64,000 nt of DNA from Streptomyces sp. HUAS MG91 (GTDB lineage: Bacteria > Actinomycetota > Actinomycetes > Streptomycetales > Streptomycetaceae): assembly GCF_040529335.1 (NCBI RefSeq), contig NZ_CP159534.1:5890001-5954000 (forward strand), in the 5' to 3' direction. The notes below the pieces were generated by a model. It searched no databases, had not been told where the DNA came from, and was given only the letters and a program-made list of their open reading frames with translations. Every line of letters begins with the position of its first letter. The first letter of the stretch is position 1. Position numbers and translations under genes: made by a program. This document shows positions 41,869 to 50,312 of this stretch, piece by piece.

Positions 41869-43470
41869 GTGAGCACTGCTGCCAACGGCAAACCCGTCGT
41901 ACTCATCGCTGAAGAGCTGTCGCCCGCGACTGTCGACGCCCTGGGCCCGGACTTCGAGATCCGGCACTGCAACGGAGCGGACCGCGCGGAACTCCTCCCC
42001 GCCATCGCCGACGTCGACGCGATCCTGATCCGCTCGGCCACCAAGGTCGACGCCGAGGCCATCGCCGCCGCGAACAAGCTGAAGGTCGTCGCACGAGCCG
42101 GCGTCGGCCTGGACAACGTGGACGTGTCCGCCGCCACCAAGGCCGGCGTGATGGTCGTCAACGCCCCGACGTCGAACATCGTGACCGCCGCCGAGCTGGC
42201 CTGCGGCCTCCTCATCGCCACCGCGCGCAACATCCCGCAGGGCTCGCAGGCACTGAAGGCCGGCGAGTGGAAGCGCAGCAAGTACACGGGCGTCGAGCTC
42301 GCCGAGAAGACCCTCGGCGTCGTCGGCCTCGGCCGCATCGGCGCCCTCGTCGCGCAGCGCATGTCCGCGTTCGGCATGAAGGTCGTCGCGTACGACCCGT
42401 ACGTGCAGCCCGCGCGCGCCGCGCAGATGGGCGTGAAGGTCCTCTCGCTCGACGAGCTGCTCGAGGTCTCCGACTTCATCACCGTGCACCTGCCCAAGAC
42501 CCCCGAGACCCTGGGTCTCATCGGCGACGAGGCGCTGCACAAGGTCAAGCCGAGCGTGCGCATCGTGAACGCCGCGCGCGGCGGGATCGTCGACGAGGAG
42601 GCGCTGTACTCGGCGCTCAAGGAGGGCCGCGTCGCCGGCGCCGGCCTCGACGTGTACGCGAAGGAGCCCTGCACGGACTCCCCGCTGTTCCAGTTCGACC
42701 AGGTCGTCTGCACCCCGCACCTCGGCGCCTCCACGGACGAGGCGCAGGAGAAGGCCGGTATCGCCGTCGCCCGCTCGGTGCGCCTCGCGCTCGCCGGCGA
42801 GCTCGTGCCCGACGCGGTGAACGTGCAGGGCGGCGTCATCGCCGAGGACGTCAAGCCGGGCCTGCCGCTCGCCGAGCGCCTCGGCCGGATCTTCACCGCG
42901 CTCGCCGGCGAGGTCGCGGTCCGCCTCGACGTCGAGGTGTACGGCGAGATCACCCAGCACGACGTGAAGGTGCTCGAACTCTCCGCGCTCAAGGGCGTGT
43001 TCGAGGACGTCGTCGACGAGACGGTGTCGTACGTGAACGCGCCGCTGTTCGCGCAGGAGCGCGGCGTCGAGGTGCGGCTGACGACCTCCTCCGAGTCGCC
43101 CGACCACCGCAACGTCGTGACGGTGCGCGGCACCCTCAGCGACGGCCAGGAGGTCTCGGTCTCCGGCACGCTGGCCGGCCCCAAGCACCTCCAGAAGATC
43201 GTCGCCGTCGGCGAGTACGACGTGGACCTGGCGCTCGCCGACCACATGGTCGTCCTGCGCTACGAGGACCGTCCGGGTGTCGTGGGCACCGTCGGCCGCG
43301 TCCTCGGTGAGGGCGGGATCAACATCGCGGGCATGCAGGTCTCCCGCGCGGACGTCGGTGGCGAGGCCCTCGCGGTCCTCACCGTCGACGACACCGTCCC
43401 GCAGTCCGTGCTGACCGAGCTGGCCGCGGAGATCGGCGCCACCTCGGCGCGCTCCGTCAACCTGGTCTGA
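41869..43470 (+). CDS. serA: D-3-phosphoglycerate dehydrogenase
   Basis: The 533-aa enzyme starts serine synthesis by oxidising 3-phosphoglycerate with NAD. The N-terminal half has GVGLDNVDVSAATKAGV, the Rossmann motif GLGRIGALVAQRM, the catalytic Arg in NAARGGIVDEEAL, and His in TPHLGAST. It is the long form, as in Mycobacterium: an allosteric substrate-binding domain (about residues 320-450) is followed by a C-terminal ACT domain (VVLRYEDRPGVVGTVGRVLGEGGINIAGMQV). It is probably inhibited by serine through the ACT domain. The GTG follows GAGGA. It is transcribed on its own from after the ilvC terminator. Confidence 0.96.
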   Translation: MSTAANGKPVVLIAEELSPATVDALGPDFEIRHCNGADRAELLPAIADVDAILIRSATKVDAEAIAAANKLKVVARAGVGLDNVDVSAATKAGVMVVNAPTSNIVTAAELACGLLIATARNIPQGSQALKAGEWKRSKYTGVELAEKTLGVVGLGRIGALVAQRMSAFGMKVVAYDPYVQPARAAQMGVKVLSLDELLEVSDFITVHLPKTPETLGLIGDEALHKVKPSVRIVNAARGGIVDEEALYSALKEGRVAGAGLDVYAKEPCTDSPLFQFDQVVCTPHLGASTDEAQEKAGIAVARSVRLALAGELVPDAVNVQGGVIAEDVKPGLPLAERLGRIFTALAGEVAVRLDVEVYGEITQHDVKVLELSALKGVFEDVVDETVSYVNAPLFAQERGVEVRLTTSSESPDHRNVVTVRGTLSDGQEVSVSGTLAGPKHLQKIVAVGEYDVDLALADHMVVLRYEDRPGVVGTVGRVLGEGGINIAGMQVSRADVGGEALAVLTVDDTVPQSVLTELAAEIGATSARSVNLV

Positions 43471-43484
43471 GAACAGAGCGGTTC

Positions 43485-43518
43485 GAGGGCCGGGTCACCC
43501 GCGGGTGGCCCGGCCCTC
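43485..43518. terminator. Hairpin between serA and the convergent LuxR regulator
   Basis: GAGGGCCGGG (43485-43494) pairs with CCCGGCCCTC (43509-43518), with CACCC/GGGTG stacked inside. It can end transcription from both sides. Confidence 0.8.
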
Positions 43519-46438
43519 AGCCGTTCTCGACCGGCTCCGGCTCGATCAGGCCCTCGCGGTAGGCGATGCCGACCGCCTCGGTGCGGCTCGCGGCGCCCAG
43601 CTTGGCGAGGATGTTGGAGACGTGGACGCTCGCCGTCTTGCCGCTGATGAACAGCTCCTCGCCGATCCTGCGGTTGGTGAGCCCGCGGCCGAGCAGCCGC
43701 AGCACGTCGCTCTCCCGTGAGGTCAGTGCGGCGATACGGTCGTCCGCGGCCGGGGCGGCGGCGAGGCGGCCCCGCCGGACCAGCGCCGCCAGGTCCTCGC
43801 GCAGCGGTCCGGCGCCCAGCCGCACCGCGGTGTCCAGGGCCGCGCGGACCTGCTCGGCGGCCTCCTCGCGGCGGTCGGCGGTGAGCAGCGCCTCGGCCAA
43901 CCGCCTGCGGCAGCGGGCCAGTTCGTACGGGTCGCCGTAGCCGAACGCCGCCACGGCCCGCTCCCAGGCCGGCACGTCGGGGCCGGTGGCGGCCCGGGTC
44001 CGCTCGGCCTCGGCGCGGGCCAGCCAGGCCAGGCCCTCGGGCCCCTGCGGGGTGCCGTCGTCGTCCCGGGCGGCCGTGGTCCTGGCCAGCCCCACCAGCT
44101 CCTCGGCGACCCCCGACCAGTGCGCCGCGCCCGCCGCGTCGCCGGACAGCCGGGCCGTCTCCGCCGCGTCCGCGACCGGCGACAGGGCCAGCGCGGCGAG
44201 CCGCACCACGACGTCGGGCAGCGTGGTGGAGGAGTTCTCGGCAAGGGCGTCGATCGCGGTCCGCACCTGCCGCGCGGAGTCGTCGGCCGCACCGCGCAGG
44301 GCCGCCGCGTCGGTCAGCACGATGCTCGCGACGAGCGTCGCCATCCAGTCCGCGGGGCCGCTCAGCAGGGTGCGGGCGCCCGCGACGGCCGCGTCCAGCT
44401 CGCCGCGTCCCAGGGCGACGTACAGCGCGGGCGCGGTCGTGAACCCGCCCGCGGCCGGCAGCAGTTCGGTGTCCGCGGCGGCCGTCCGGGCGCACTCGTC
44501 CCAGCGGCCCAGCGTGTAGAGCAGCAGGGACTGGAGGTAGCGCAGCTCCAGGGCGTAGGGGGAGGAGAGCAGCCCGGCGCGGCGGGCGCGGTCGATGCCG
44601 TCGCCGAGCCAGGTCAGGCAGGCGTCCATGTCCCCCGACTCGTAGCAGCCGAGGGCGAGGCTGTAGAGGGCCCGCATCTCCACCCGCAGGTTCCCGGCGG
44701 CGCGGGCCAGGTCACGGGCGCGCGTCAGCCGTTCCCGGCCGCGCGCGGTGCGCCGGTTGTCGGGGGACAGGCCGACCAGCGAGACCATCAGGTCGGCCTG
44801 GGCGTCGGCCAGCCGCAGTTCCTCCGCGACGGCGAGCGCCTGCCGTGCGACCTGCTCGGCGTCCTCGTCGCGGCCCACGTTCCGCGCGGCCAGGACATGG
44901 GTGGCGGCCGCCCACACCCACGTACGGGACGGGGGCTCGGCCGGGATCAGGGCCAGTGCCTCGCTGCTGTACGTGAACGCGGCCTCCAGGTGGTCGATCC
45001 GGATCAGGTTGCCCGCGAGGGTGTAGCGGACCCGCGCCGCGAGTTCCGAGTCGGTGTCCGGGCCGGCCTGGGCGAGCGCGTGGCGGGTGAGCTGGACCGC
45101 GCGGTGCGGGTCCCCGGCGTGGGCGGCGGCGGACGAGGCGCGCAGGGTGAGCGCGACCGGGTCGGTGTCCGCGGGACGGTCGGGCGGGTCCACCGCGGTC
45201 CACAGGTCGAGGGCGCTCTCCAGGTGCCGCAGTTCCTCGGCGGGCGCGCCGACGCGCTGGGCGTGCCCGGCGGCTTCGAGGGAGGCCGACAGGGCGTCGG
45301 CCAGGTCGTGGCTCTCGCGCGAGTGGTGGGCGCGCTCCGCCGCGCTGCTGGGCGGATGGCCCGGGCGGCCGAGCAGTTCGGCGAACAGGCCGTGCAGCCG
45401 GACCCGTTCGCCCGGCAGCAGATCCGCGTACACGGCCTCGCGGGTGAGGGCGTGCCGGAAGGAGTAGGAGCCGTCGTCGTCCGGCAGCAGCAGCTGGTGC
45501 CCGACGGCCTCGCGCAGCGCCGACTCCAGCTCCCCGAGCGGCAGTCGGACGGCGTCGCGCAGCAGGTCGTGCCCGACCCGGCGCCCCGCGACGGCCGCCG
45601 TGCGCAGCACCTGCTGCGTGGTCTCGGACAGCTGCTCGATGCGGATCAGCAGCACGTCGCCGAGGCTGCCCAGGCCCTCGTCGCCGGGGAGGGCGGCCAG
45701 CAACTCCTCGGCGTAGAAGGCGTTTCCCTCGGCGCGGTCGACGATGCGGCGGACCGTGCTGTCGGGGACCGGCGCGTCGCCCAGCGCGCGCACCAGCCGG
45801 GCCACGTCGGCGTCGGCCATCGGGCGCAGGTCCAGCCGGTCCACGGCGGGCAGCCTGATCAGCTCGGCGAGCAGCGGGCGCAGGGGGTGGCGGCGGTGCA
45901 GGTCGTCCGTGCGGTACGAGGCGAAGAGCGGGAGGCGCAGGACGCCGCGGCTGAGCAGGAAGCGGAGCAGGTCGCGGGAGGACTGGTCGGCCCAGTGTAG
46001 GTCCTCGACGACCAGCAGGAGCGGGGCCAGGTCGGCGAGGTCGGCGAGGAGGCCCGCGATGCCCTCGAAGAGCTGGAGGCGGGAGCCGGGGTCCGGCGCG
46101 GTGCCCCGGGCCTGGCCGATCAGGCGGTCCACCGCGGGGTGCGCGGCGAAGGCCGGGGCGAGGCGCTCGTCGGCCGCCGCCGCGCCGAGGATCTCGGTGA
46201 ACGGCAGGTACGGCAGGCCCACGTCGCCGAGGTCCACGCAGTGGCCGGTCAGTACGGTCGTGCCGGTGGCGGCGGCGTGGGCGGCGGCCTCCGTCAGGAT
46301 GCGGGTCTTGCCGACGCCGGCGTCTCCGGCGAGCAGGACGGCACGCGGGTCGCCTGCGGCGGCTCGCTCCAGTGTGCCGGTGAGCCGGGCGAGTTCGCCC
46401 TCCCGGCCGATGAACGGCGTACCGAATATCTGTGCCAC
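43517..46438 (-). CDS. Large LuxR-family (LAL-type) ATPase transcriptional regulator
   Basis: The 973-aa regulator has the same layout as the one at 27.9-30.9 kb. Walker A is LAGDAGVGKTRI, Walker B is LLLVVEDLHWADQ, a long Ala/Arg-rich helical middle follows, and the C-terminal LuxR HTH is LTSRESDVLRLLGRGLTNRRIGEELF then SGKTASVHVSNILAKLG. The GTG start gives MAQIFGTPFIGREGELARL, the usual N-terminus, so the longer open frame upstream, which runs through repeated intergenic sequence, is not coding. The two proteins are paralogues (LAL) and may arise from old duplication. The regulated genes are unknown; the nearby MFS exporter is downstream only in the genomic sense. Confidence 0.9.
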   Translation of the reverse strand: MAQIFGTPFIGREGELARLTGTLERAAAGDPRAVLLAGDAGVGKTRILTEAAAHAAATGTTVLTGHCVDLGDVGLPYLPFTEILGAAAADERLAPAFAAHPAVDRLIGQARGTAPDPGSRLQLFEGIAGLLADLADLAPLLLVVEDLHWADQSSRDLLRFLLSRGVLRLPLFASYRTDDLHRRHPLRPLLAELIRLPAVDRLDLRPMADADVARLVRALGDAPVPDSTVRRIVDRAEGNAFYAEELLAALPGDEGLGSLGDVLLIRIEQLSETTQQVLRTAAVAGRRVGHDLLRDAVRLPLGELESALREAVGHQLLLPDDDGSYSFRHALTREAVYADLLPGERVRLHGLFAELLGRPGHPPSSAAERAHHSRESHDLADALSASLEAAGHAQRVGAPAEELRHLESALDLWTAVDPPDRPADTDPVALTLRASSAAAHAGDPHRAVQLTRHALAQAGPDTDSELAARVRYTLAGNLIRIDHLEAAFTYSSEALALIPAEPPSRTWVWAAATHVLAARNVGRDEDAEQVARQALAVAEELRLADAQADLMVSLVGLSPDNRRTARGRERLTRARDLARAAGNLRVEMRALYSLALGCYESGDMDACLTWLGDGIDRARRAGLLSSPYALELRYLQSLLLYTLGRWDECARTAAADTELLPAAGGFTTAPALYVALGRGELDAAVAGARTLLSGPADWMATLVASIVLTDAAALRGAADDSARQVRTAIDALAENSSTTLPDVVVRLAALALSPVADAAETARLSGDAAGAAHWSGVAEELVGLARTTAARDDDGTPQGPEGLAWLARAEAERTRAATGPDVPAWERAVAAFGYGDPYELARCRRRLAEALLTADRREEAAEQVRAALDTAVRLGAGPLREDLAALVRRGRLAAAPAADDRIAALTSRESDVLRLLGRGLTNRRIGEELFISGKTASVHVSNILAKLGAASRTEAVGIAYREGLIEPEPVENG

Positions 46439-46476
46439 GGCCCCATCCTGGCATGCGCGCACCCCATCACGGCTGG

Positions 46477-46709
46477 TCGCGCAGTTCCCCGCGTTCGTTC
46501 GTCTGCGGGCCGGTGGGGGCTGGTCGCGCAGTTCCCCGCGCCCCTGTTGGGTTTGTCGGTTGTCTGACGGCCGGTGGGGCTTCTCGCGCAGTTCCCCGCG
46601 CCCCTGAGATGCGCACTGCGTGCGCCATCTCATCGGAGAGGCGCGCGGAGCGCAGCCTCAAGGGGAAGCTGCGCGCAGCGCATGCTTCAGGGGCGCGGGG
46701 AACTGCGCG
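46477..46709. repeat. Cluster of the Streptomyces GCGCAGTTCCCCGCG repeat
   Basis: Three direct copies (46477-46493, 46524-46545, 46584-46605) carry TCGCGCAGTTCCCCGCG. An inverted copy follows at 46689-46709, able to pair with the third. A sub-segment near 46666-46686 (GCTGCGCGCAGCGCATGC) is also shared with 18690-18710. The 299-nt gap between the LuxR regulator and the MFS gene is almost entirely this material, and no gene is seen in it. It may act as terminator for the MFS gene. Confidence 0.85.
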
Positions 46710-46737
46710 GGAAGCGGCCACCGGCTCGCGGACGAGG

Positions 46738-48255
46738 TCAGCCGACGGCCCCGGCGGGGGCGTCGCGGAGGGCGCGTCCCGCCAGCAGCGCCGCGATCAG
46801 AAGCACCCCGATCCCGGCGAACGCCGCCACGTGCATCCCACTGGTGAACGCCTCCCGCGCAGCGGCGAGCAGCGCCTCACCCGCCCGCCCCGGCGACCGC
46901 CCGGCAAGGGCCAGCGCGCCGCCCAGCGTCTCGCGGGCCTCGTCCGGAGCCCCTGCCAGATCGTGCCGGTACACCGCGGTACCGATCGAGCCGAGCACCG
47001 CCATACCGAGCGCCCCGCCGAACTCCTGCCCGGTCTCCAGCAGGGAGGACGCCGCACCCGCCTTCTCGGCCGGCGCCGCGCCGAGCGCCAGGTCGGTCAG
47101 CTGCGAGCCGACGATGACCGCGCCGCAGGCCAGGACCCCGGCCCCGGCCAGCACGATCCACAGCGAGTCGGTGCCGGTGAGGGCCAGCAGCCCGTAGCCG
47201 CAGGCGCTGGTCACGAAGCCGATCGCCACGACCGTGGAGCGCCGCACCCCGCGCTGGACGAGGACGGTGGCGACGGGCGCCGCGCAGCCGATCAGCACGC
47301 TGGGCAGCAGCGCCCACAGGGCCGCCTCCAGCGCGCTCTTGCCGAGGACGGCCTGGAGGTACTGCGTGGTGAAGTACGCCGAGCCGAGCATCGCGAACGC
47401 CGAGATCAGGTTGAGCAGCACGGCCGGACCGAAGCCCCGGTGCCGGAACAGCGCGGGCGAGATCAGCGGCGACGCGGCCCTGCGCTGGCGCCGGACGAAG
47501 AGGAACGAGAAGACCAGGCCGACGGCGACCGAGACGACGTACGGCGGCGCGAAGCCCTCGGAGGGGATCTCCTTGATCCCGTAGACGAGCGGCAGCACCG
47601 CGGCCATCGACAGCGGGACGCTCACGAGGTCGAAGCGGCCGGGGTCCGGGTCCTTGAACTCCGGGAGCAGCAGCGGCGCCAGGATCAGCAGCAGCACCAT
47701 CGCGGGCAGGTTGACCAGGAACACCGAGCCCCACCAGAAGTGCTCGACCAGGATGCCGCTCATCACCGAGCCGAGCGCGATGCCTCCGGTCATCACGCCG
47801 GACCAGATGCCGATGGCCTTCGCCCGCTGCCCGGCGTCGCGGAACATGTTGCGCACCAGCGCCATCGTGGAGGGCATCAGCGTGGCACCGCCGATGCCGA
47901 GCACGGCGCGGGCCGCGATGAGCATCTCCGCGCTGTTCGCGTAGGCCGCGCAGACGGAGGCGGCGCCGAAGGCCACCGCGCCGGTCAGCAGGAGCTTGCG
48001 GCGCCCGATGCGGTCGCCGAGCGAGCCCATCGTCATCAGCAGTCCGGCGAGCACGAACGCGTAGATGTCGAAGATCCACAGCTGCTGGGTGCCGGTCGGC
48101 GCCAGGTCGGCGCTGATCTGGGGGATCGCGAAGTAGAGGACCGAGACGTCCATGGAGACCAGGAGCAGCGGCAGCATCAGGACGACCAGGGCGGTCCATT
48201 CCTTGCACCCCGCAAGGGAGTTGGGGGCTGTGGTGGTGCTCGTCGGGTTCGTCAT
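46738..48255 (-). CDS. MFS drug exporter (DHA2/EmrB-QacA type, 14 helices)
   Basis: The 505-aa membrane protein is a proton-coupled exporter. The first helix carries LLLVSMDVSVLYFAIPQISADL, the motif of DHA2 transporters, followed by motif A GSLGDRIGRRKLLL. The motif C-like helix is GGIALGSVMSGILVEHFWWGSVFLVN. A total of about fourteen helices is counted. Substrates are typically antibiotics or dyes. It is divergent from a TetR gene across 85-110 nt that hold two direct repeats, the standard repressor/exporter arrangement. The minus-strand ATG is at 48255. Confidence 0.93.
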   Translation of the reverse strand: MTNPTSTTTAPNSLAGCKEWTALVVLMLPLLLVSMDVSVLYFAIPQISADLAPTGTQQLWIFDIYAFVLAGLLMTMGSLGDRIGRRKLLLTGAVAFGAASVCAAYANSAEMLIAARAVLGIGGATLMPSTMALVRNMFRDAGQRAKAIGIWSGVMTGGIALGSVMSGILVEHFWWGSVFLVNLPAMVLLLILAPLLLPEFKDPDPGRFDLVSVPLSMAAVLPLVYGIKEIPSEGFAPPYVVSVAVGLVFSFLFVRRQRRAASPLISPALFRHRGFGPAVLLNLISAFAMLGSAYFTTQYLQAVLGKSALEAALWALLPSVLIGCAAPVATVLVQRGVRRSTVVAIGFVTSACGYGLLALTGTDSLWIVLAGAGVLACGAVIVGSQLTDLALGAAPAEKAGAASSLLETGQEFGGALGMAVLGSIGTAVYRHDLAGAPDEARETLGGALALAGRSPGRAGEALLAAAREAFTSGMHVAAFAGIGVLLIAALLAGRALRDAPAGAVG

Positions 48256-48266
48256 GGGCAGGACTG

Positions 48267-48309
48267 TACGGACGTATTAAACGCTTGTCTAGTACGGACG
48301 TATAGAACG
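48267..48309. promoter_or_regulatory. Direct-repeat operator between MFS exporter and TetR
   Basis: TACGGACGTATTAAACG (48267-48283) and TACGGACGTATAGAACG (48293-48309) are direct repeats with a 26-nt period. Each includes the near-palindrome TACG-GA-CGTA. They lie over the divergent promoters and are the best candidate for the TetR operator. Confidence 0.65.
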
Positions 48310-48352
48310 ACTGTGTAAAACGTAGGTATAGGACGGCTGTATGGATCCGGGG

Positions 48353-48358
48353 TACGGT
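48353..48358 (+). promoter_or_regulatory. Candidate -10 box for the leaderless TetR gene
   Basis: TACGGT ends 6 nt before the ATG at 48365, which argues that this ATG, not the one at 48341, is the start. Confidence 0.5.
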
Positions 48359-48364
48359 GCGGGC

Positions 48365-48934
48365 ATGGGACACCGTGAAGATCTGCTCGAGGGCGCCAAG
48401 CGCTGCCTGCTGGAGAAGGGGTTCGCGCGGACGACCGCGCGCGACATCGTCAAGGAGTCGGGGACCAACCTGGCGTCCATCGGCTATCACTACGGGTCGA
48501 AGGACGCGCTGCTCGCGCAGGCGTACGTGGCGCTTGCGGAGGGGGTCTCGCAGGAGTGGGGCGAGCCGGGCGAACTGCCGGGCGCGAACGGCTCGTTGGA
48601 ACGGATCAGGGCCGTGGTCGGCGGCATCACGAACAGCCTCGGCAAGCCCGGCTCCATCTGGCACCTGAGCATGGAGCTCATCGTCATGGGCGACAAGATG
48701 CCGGCCCTGCGCGAACACATGTCGGCGGCCCAGCGTGAGGCGGGGCGCGGCTTCATCGGCATGGTGATGGGGGAGGAGCCGCCGGCCGACGACCCGAGCG
48801 TGGACACCCTCGGCAAGTTCTTCTCGGTGCTCGTCATCGGGCTCGTCGCCCAGCACACCTTCGACCCGGACTACTCGCCGAGCGCCGACGAACTCACCGA
48901 GGGGCTATCCCTGTTGATGGAGGCGGCCCGCTAG
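48365..48934 (+). CDS. TetR family repressor next to the MFS exporter
   Basis: The protein is 189 aa from ATG 48365; an in-frame ATG at 48341 lies upstream of the likely transcription start and is disfavoured. The HTH reads TTARDIVKESGTNLASIGYHYGSKDALL. The C-terminal domain resembles the TetR proteins that control multidrug exporters. It probably represses the divergent MFS gene and itself through the direct repeats. Its TAG stop is part of the CTAG at 48931 that begins the second hairpin element. Confidence 0.9.
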   Translation: MGHREDLLEGAKRCLLEKGFARTTARDIVKESGTNLASIGYHYGSKDALLAQAYVALAEGVSQEWGEPGELPGANGSLERIRAVVGGITNSLGKPGSIWHLSMELIVMGDKMPALREHMSAAQREAGRGFIGMVMGEEPPADDPSVDTLGKFFSVLVIGLVAQHTFDPDYSPSADELTEGLSLLMEAAR

Positions 48935-49109
48935 GGCCTGTCTGACAATTCCCGTCTGCCCCGCGACGCCTGGCACGCGCTCTCGCCGCACCGGGCACCA
49001 GGCCGAGTACGTCCAGTACGAGGCCTTGCACCCGGCACGCCGAGAGCACGCACCAGACGCCGCGAGGCCGCCCTTCGGGCGACGACGGGAATTGTCAGAC
49101 AGGCCCTAG
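48931..49109. mobile_element. MITE-like hairpin element, copy B, flanked by CTAG repeats
   Basis: A 171-bp unit (48935-49105) lies between CTAG at 48931-48934 and CTAG at 49106-49109. Its 22-bp ends are perfect inverted repeats: GGCCTGTCT plus GACAATTCCCGTC, with exact complements on the right. The interior is nearly identical to copy A at 10829-11009. The two CTAG copies supply the stop codons of the convergent TetR and Dabb genes, so the element entered what was probably one shared CTAG stop and left both genes intact. No coding content and no transposase are seen. Confidence 0.82.
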
Positions 49110-49522
49110 GCGGTGCCGTCGTCGAAGGGCCCCTTCGGGCCCGGGATCGCGTCCAGCAGGCGGCCCCACTCCGGGTACATCTCGACCTTGCGGGCGTGCA
49201 GGGCGAGGATCCTGGCGTCCAGGTCCGGGTCGGGATCGTCCGAGAAGCGGAACGCGGTGAGCTGCTGAAGGTGCGGGATGATCAGCCAGTCCCCGTCGAT
49301 GTGCACCGGTTCATGCAGGTAGCGCTCCAGGGCCGCCAGGTCCGGGACGCCCGCGCAGTACACGTGCGTGAAGCCTTCGGCGGGGTCGCCGAGGTACCGG
49401 CCGACGGTCCCGAACGCGACCGGTTCCGTGCTCGCCGTCCGGCGCATCGCGGCGAGCACCGCCTCCTTGTCCGCTTCCGACGTGCCGTCCCTGAAGCTGA
49501 ACCGCAGGGTGTTCACGATCAT
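49106..49522 (-). CDS. Dabb (stress-responsive alpha/beta barrel) family protein
   Basis: The 138-aa protein begins MIVNTLRFSFRDGTSEADKEAVLAAMR and carries the alternating strand pattern, VAFGTVGRYLGD and FTHVYCAGVPDLAALERYLHEPVHI, of the ferredoxin-like Dabb fold. Some relatives in polyketide clusters are cyclases, but most are of unknown role. The ATG follows GAGAGGAG at good spacing, so the longer open frame upstream is not used. It is divergent from a TetR gene, and one of two matching palindromes lies 29 nt upstream of its start, so TetR control is likely. Confidence 0.83.
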   Translation of the reverse strand: MIVNTLRFSFRDGTSEADKEAVLAAMRRTASTEPVAFGTVGRYLGDPAEGFTHVYCAGVPDLAALERYLHEPVHIDGDWLIIPHLQQLTAFRFSDDPDPDLDARILALHARKVEMYPEWGRLLDAIPGPKGPFDDGTA

Positions 49523-49550
49523 GTGACGCTCCTCTCGGGTCTCCTCAATA

Positions 49551-49566
49551 TGAACTCGCGGGTTCA
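49551..49566. promoter_or_regulatory. TetR operator site 1 (Dabb side)
   Basis: TGAACTCGCGGGTTCA is a 16-bp palindrome with arms TGAAC and GTTCA. Its twin is at 49609-49624. Both lie between the divergent Dabb and TetR genes. Confidence 0.72.
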
Positions 49567-49608
49567 AGTTAGTGGTCTCCATGGTCGGATTTCGCGGGTT
49601 CCGGAAAA

Positions 49609-49624
49609 TGAACCCGTGAGTTCA
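49609..49624. promoter_or_regulatory. TetR operator site 2 (TetR side)
   Basis: TGAACCCGTGAGTTCA matches site 1 in reverse complement with one centre change. It ends 20 nt before the candidate -10 box of the TetR gene, in position to block RNA polymerase. Confidence 0.72.
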
Positions 49625-49643
49625 ACTCGGCCCGGGTGAGCGG

Positions 49644-49649
49644 TAGTCT
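49644..49649 (+). promoter_or_regulatory. Candidate -10 box for leaderless TetR
   Basis: TAGTCT ends 6 nt before the GTG at 49656, without a ribosome binding site. Confidence 0.45.
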
Positions 49650-49655
49650 GCCGCC

Positions 49656-50312
49656 GTGACGCCAGCGACCACGGCCGCCGCCGGACGCCCCGCACCCCGC
49701 GGGCGCATCGACAAGCGGCAGGCCATCCTCGACGCCGCCTTCGACGTGTTCGCGCGGCGCGGATACGCGCAGGCGTGCGTGCGGGAGATCGCCGAGGAGG
49801 CCGGGGTCGCCAAGCCGACCGTCTACAACCACCTCGGCGACAAGGAGAACCTGTTCCGGCACGCGATGGCGGCCGCGGCCGACCTCGTCATGGCCGAGAA
49901 CCTCGCCGTCGTCGAGCGGCTGCGCGACCCGGGCGACGACCTGCGGGCCGGGCTGGAGGACACCGCGTACCGGCTGCTGAAGGTGTGCTGCGGGCAGCGG
50001 GCCGGCGCGCTGCGGGCGCTGACGTACGCCCAGCTCGCCGCGTTCCCCGACCTGGCGGAGGTCGTGCAGGCGCGGACGTCGGGGCGGCTCGGCGAGGCGC
50101 TGGCCGACCGGTTCGCCCGCCTGGCCCTCGCCGGGCGGCTGCGCACCGAGGACCCCGCACGCGCCGCCGAACAGTTCCTCGCCCTGCTCACCGGCCCCAT
50201 GGAAGCCCGCTCACGGCTCGGCACACGGGCGGTGGGGGCCGCCGAGACGCGGGAGATCGCGCGGTCGGCGGTCGATACGTTTCTGCTGGCTTATGGGGGA
50301 GCGAACGCCTAG
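49656..50312 (+). CDS. TetR family transcriptional regulator
   Basis: The protein is 218 aa. The HTH reads [35 protein letters not shown]. The C-terminal domain resembles TetR_C of the AefR-like group ([19 protein letters not shown]...). It probably represses itself and the divergent Dabb gene through the two palindromes at 49551 and 49609. Its stop shares CTAG with the stop of the convergent PucR-type gene. Confidence 0.91.
   Translation: MTPATTAAAGRPAPRGRIDKRQAILDAAFDVFARRGYAQACVREIAEEAGVAKPTVYNHLGDKENLFRHAMAAAADLVMAENLAVVERLRDPGDDLRAGLEDTAYRLLKVCCGQRAGALRALTYAQLAAFPDLAEVVQARTSGRLGEALADRFARLALAGRLRTEDPARAAEQFLALLTGPMEARSRLGTRAVGAAETREIARSAVDTFLLAYGGANA

Noticed and set aside
46477..46709. 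A CRISPR array
   Set aside because: The repeats are unevenly spaced and in both orientations, have GC-rich palindromic spacers and no cas genes, and belong to a known Streptomyces intergenic repeat type.
48341..48364. ATG at 48341 as the TetR start
   Set aside because: A -10 box at 48353 lies downstream of it, and the TetR domain starts normally from ATG 48365.
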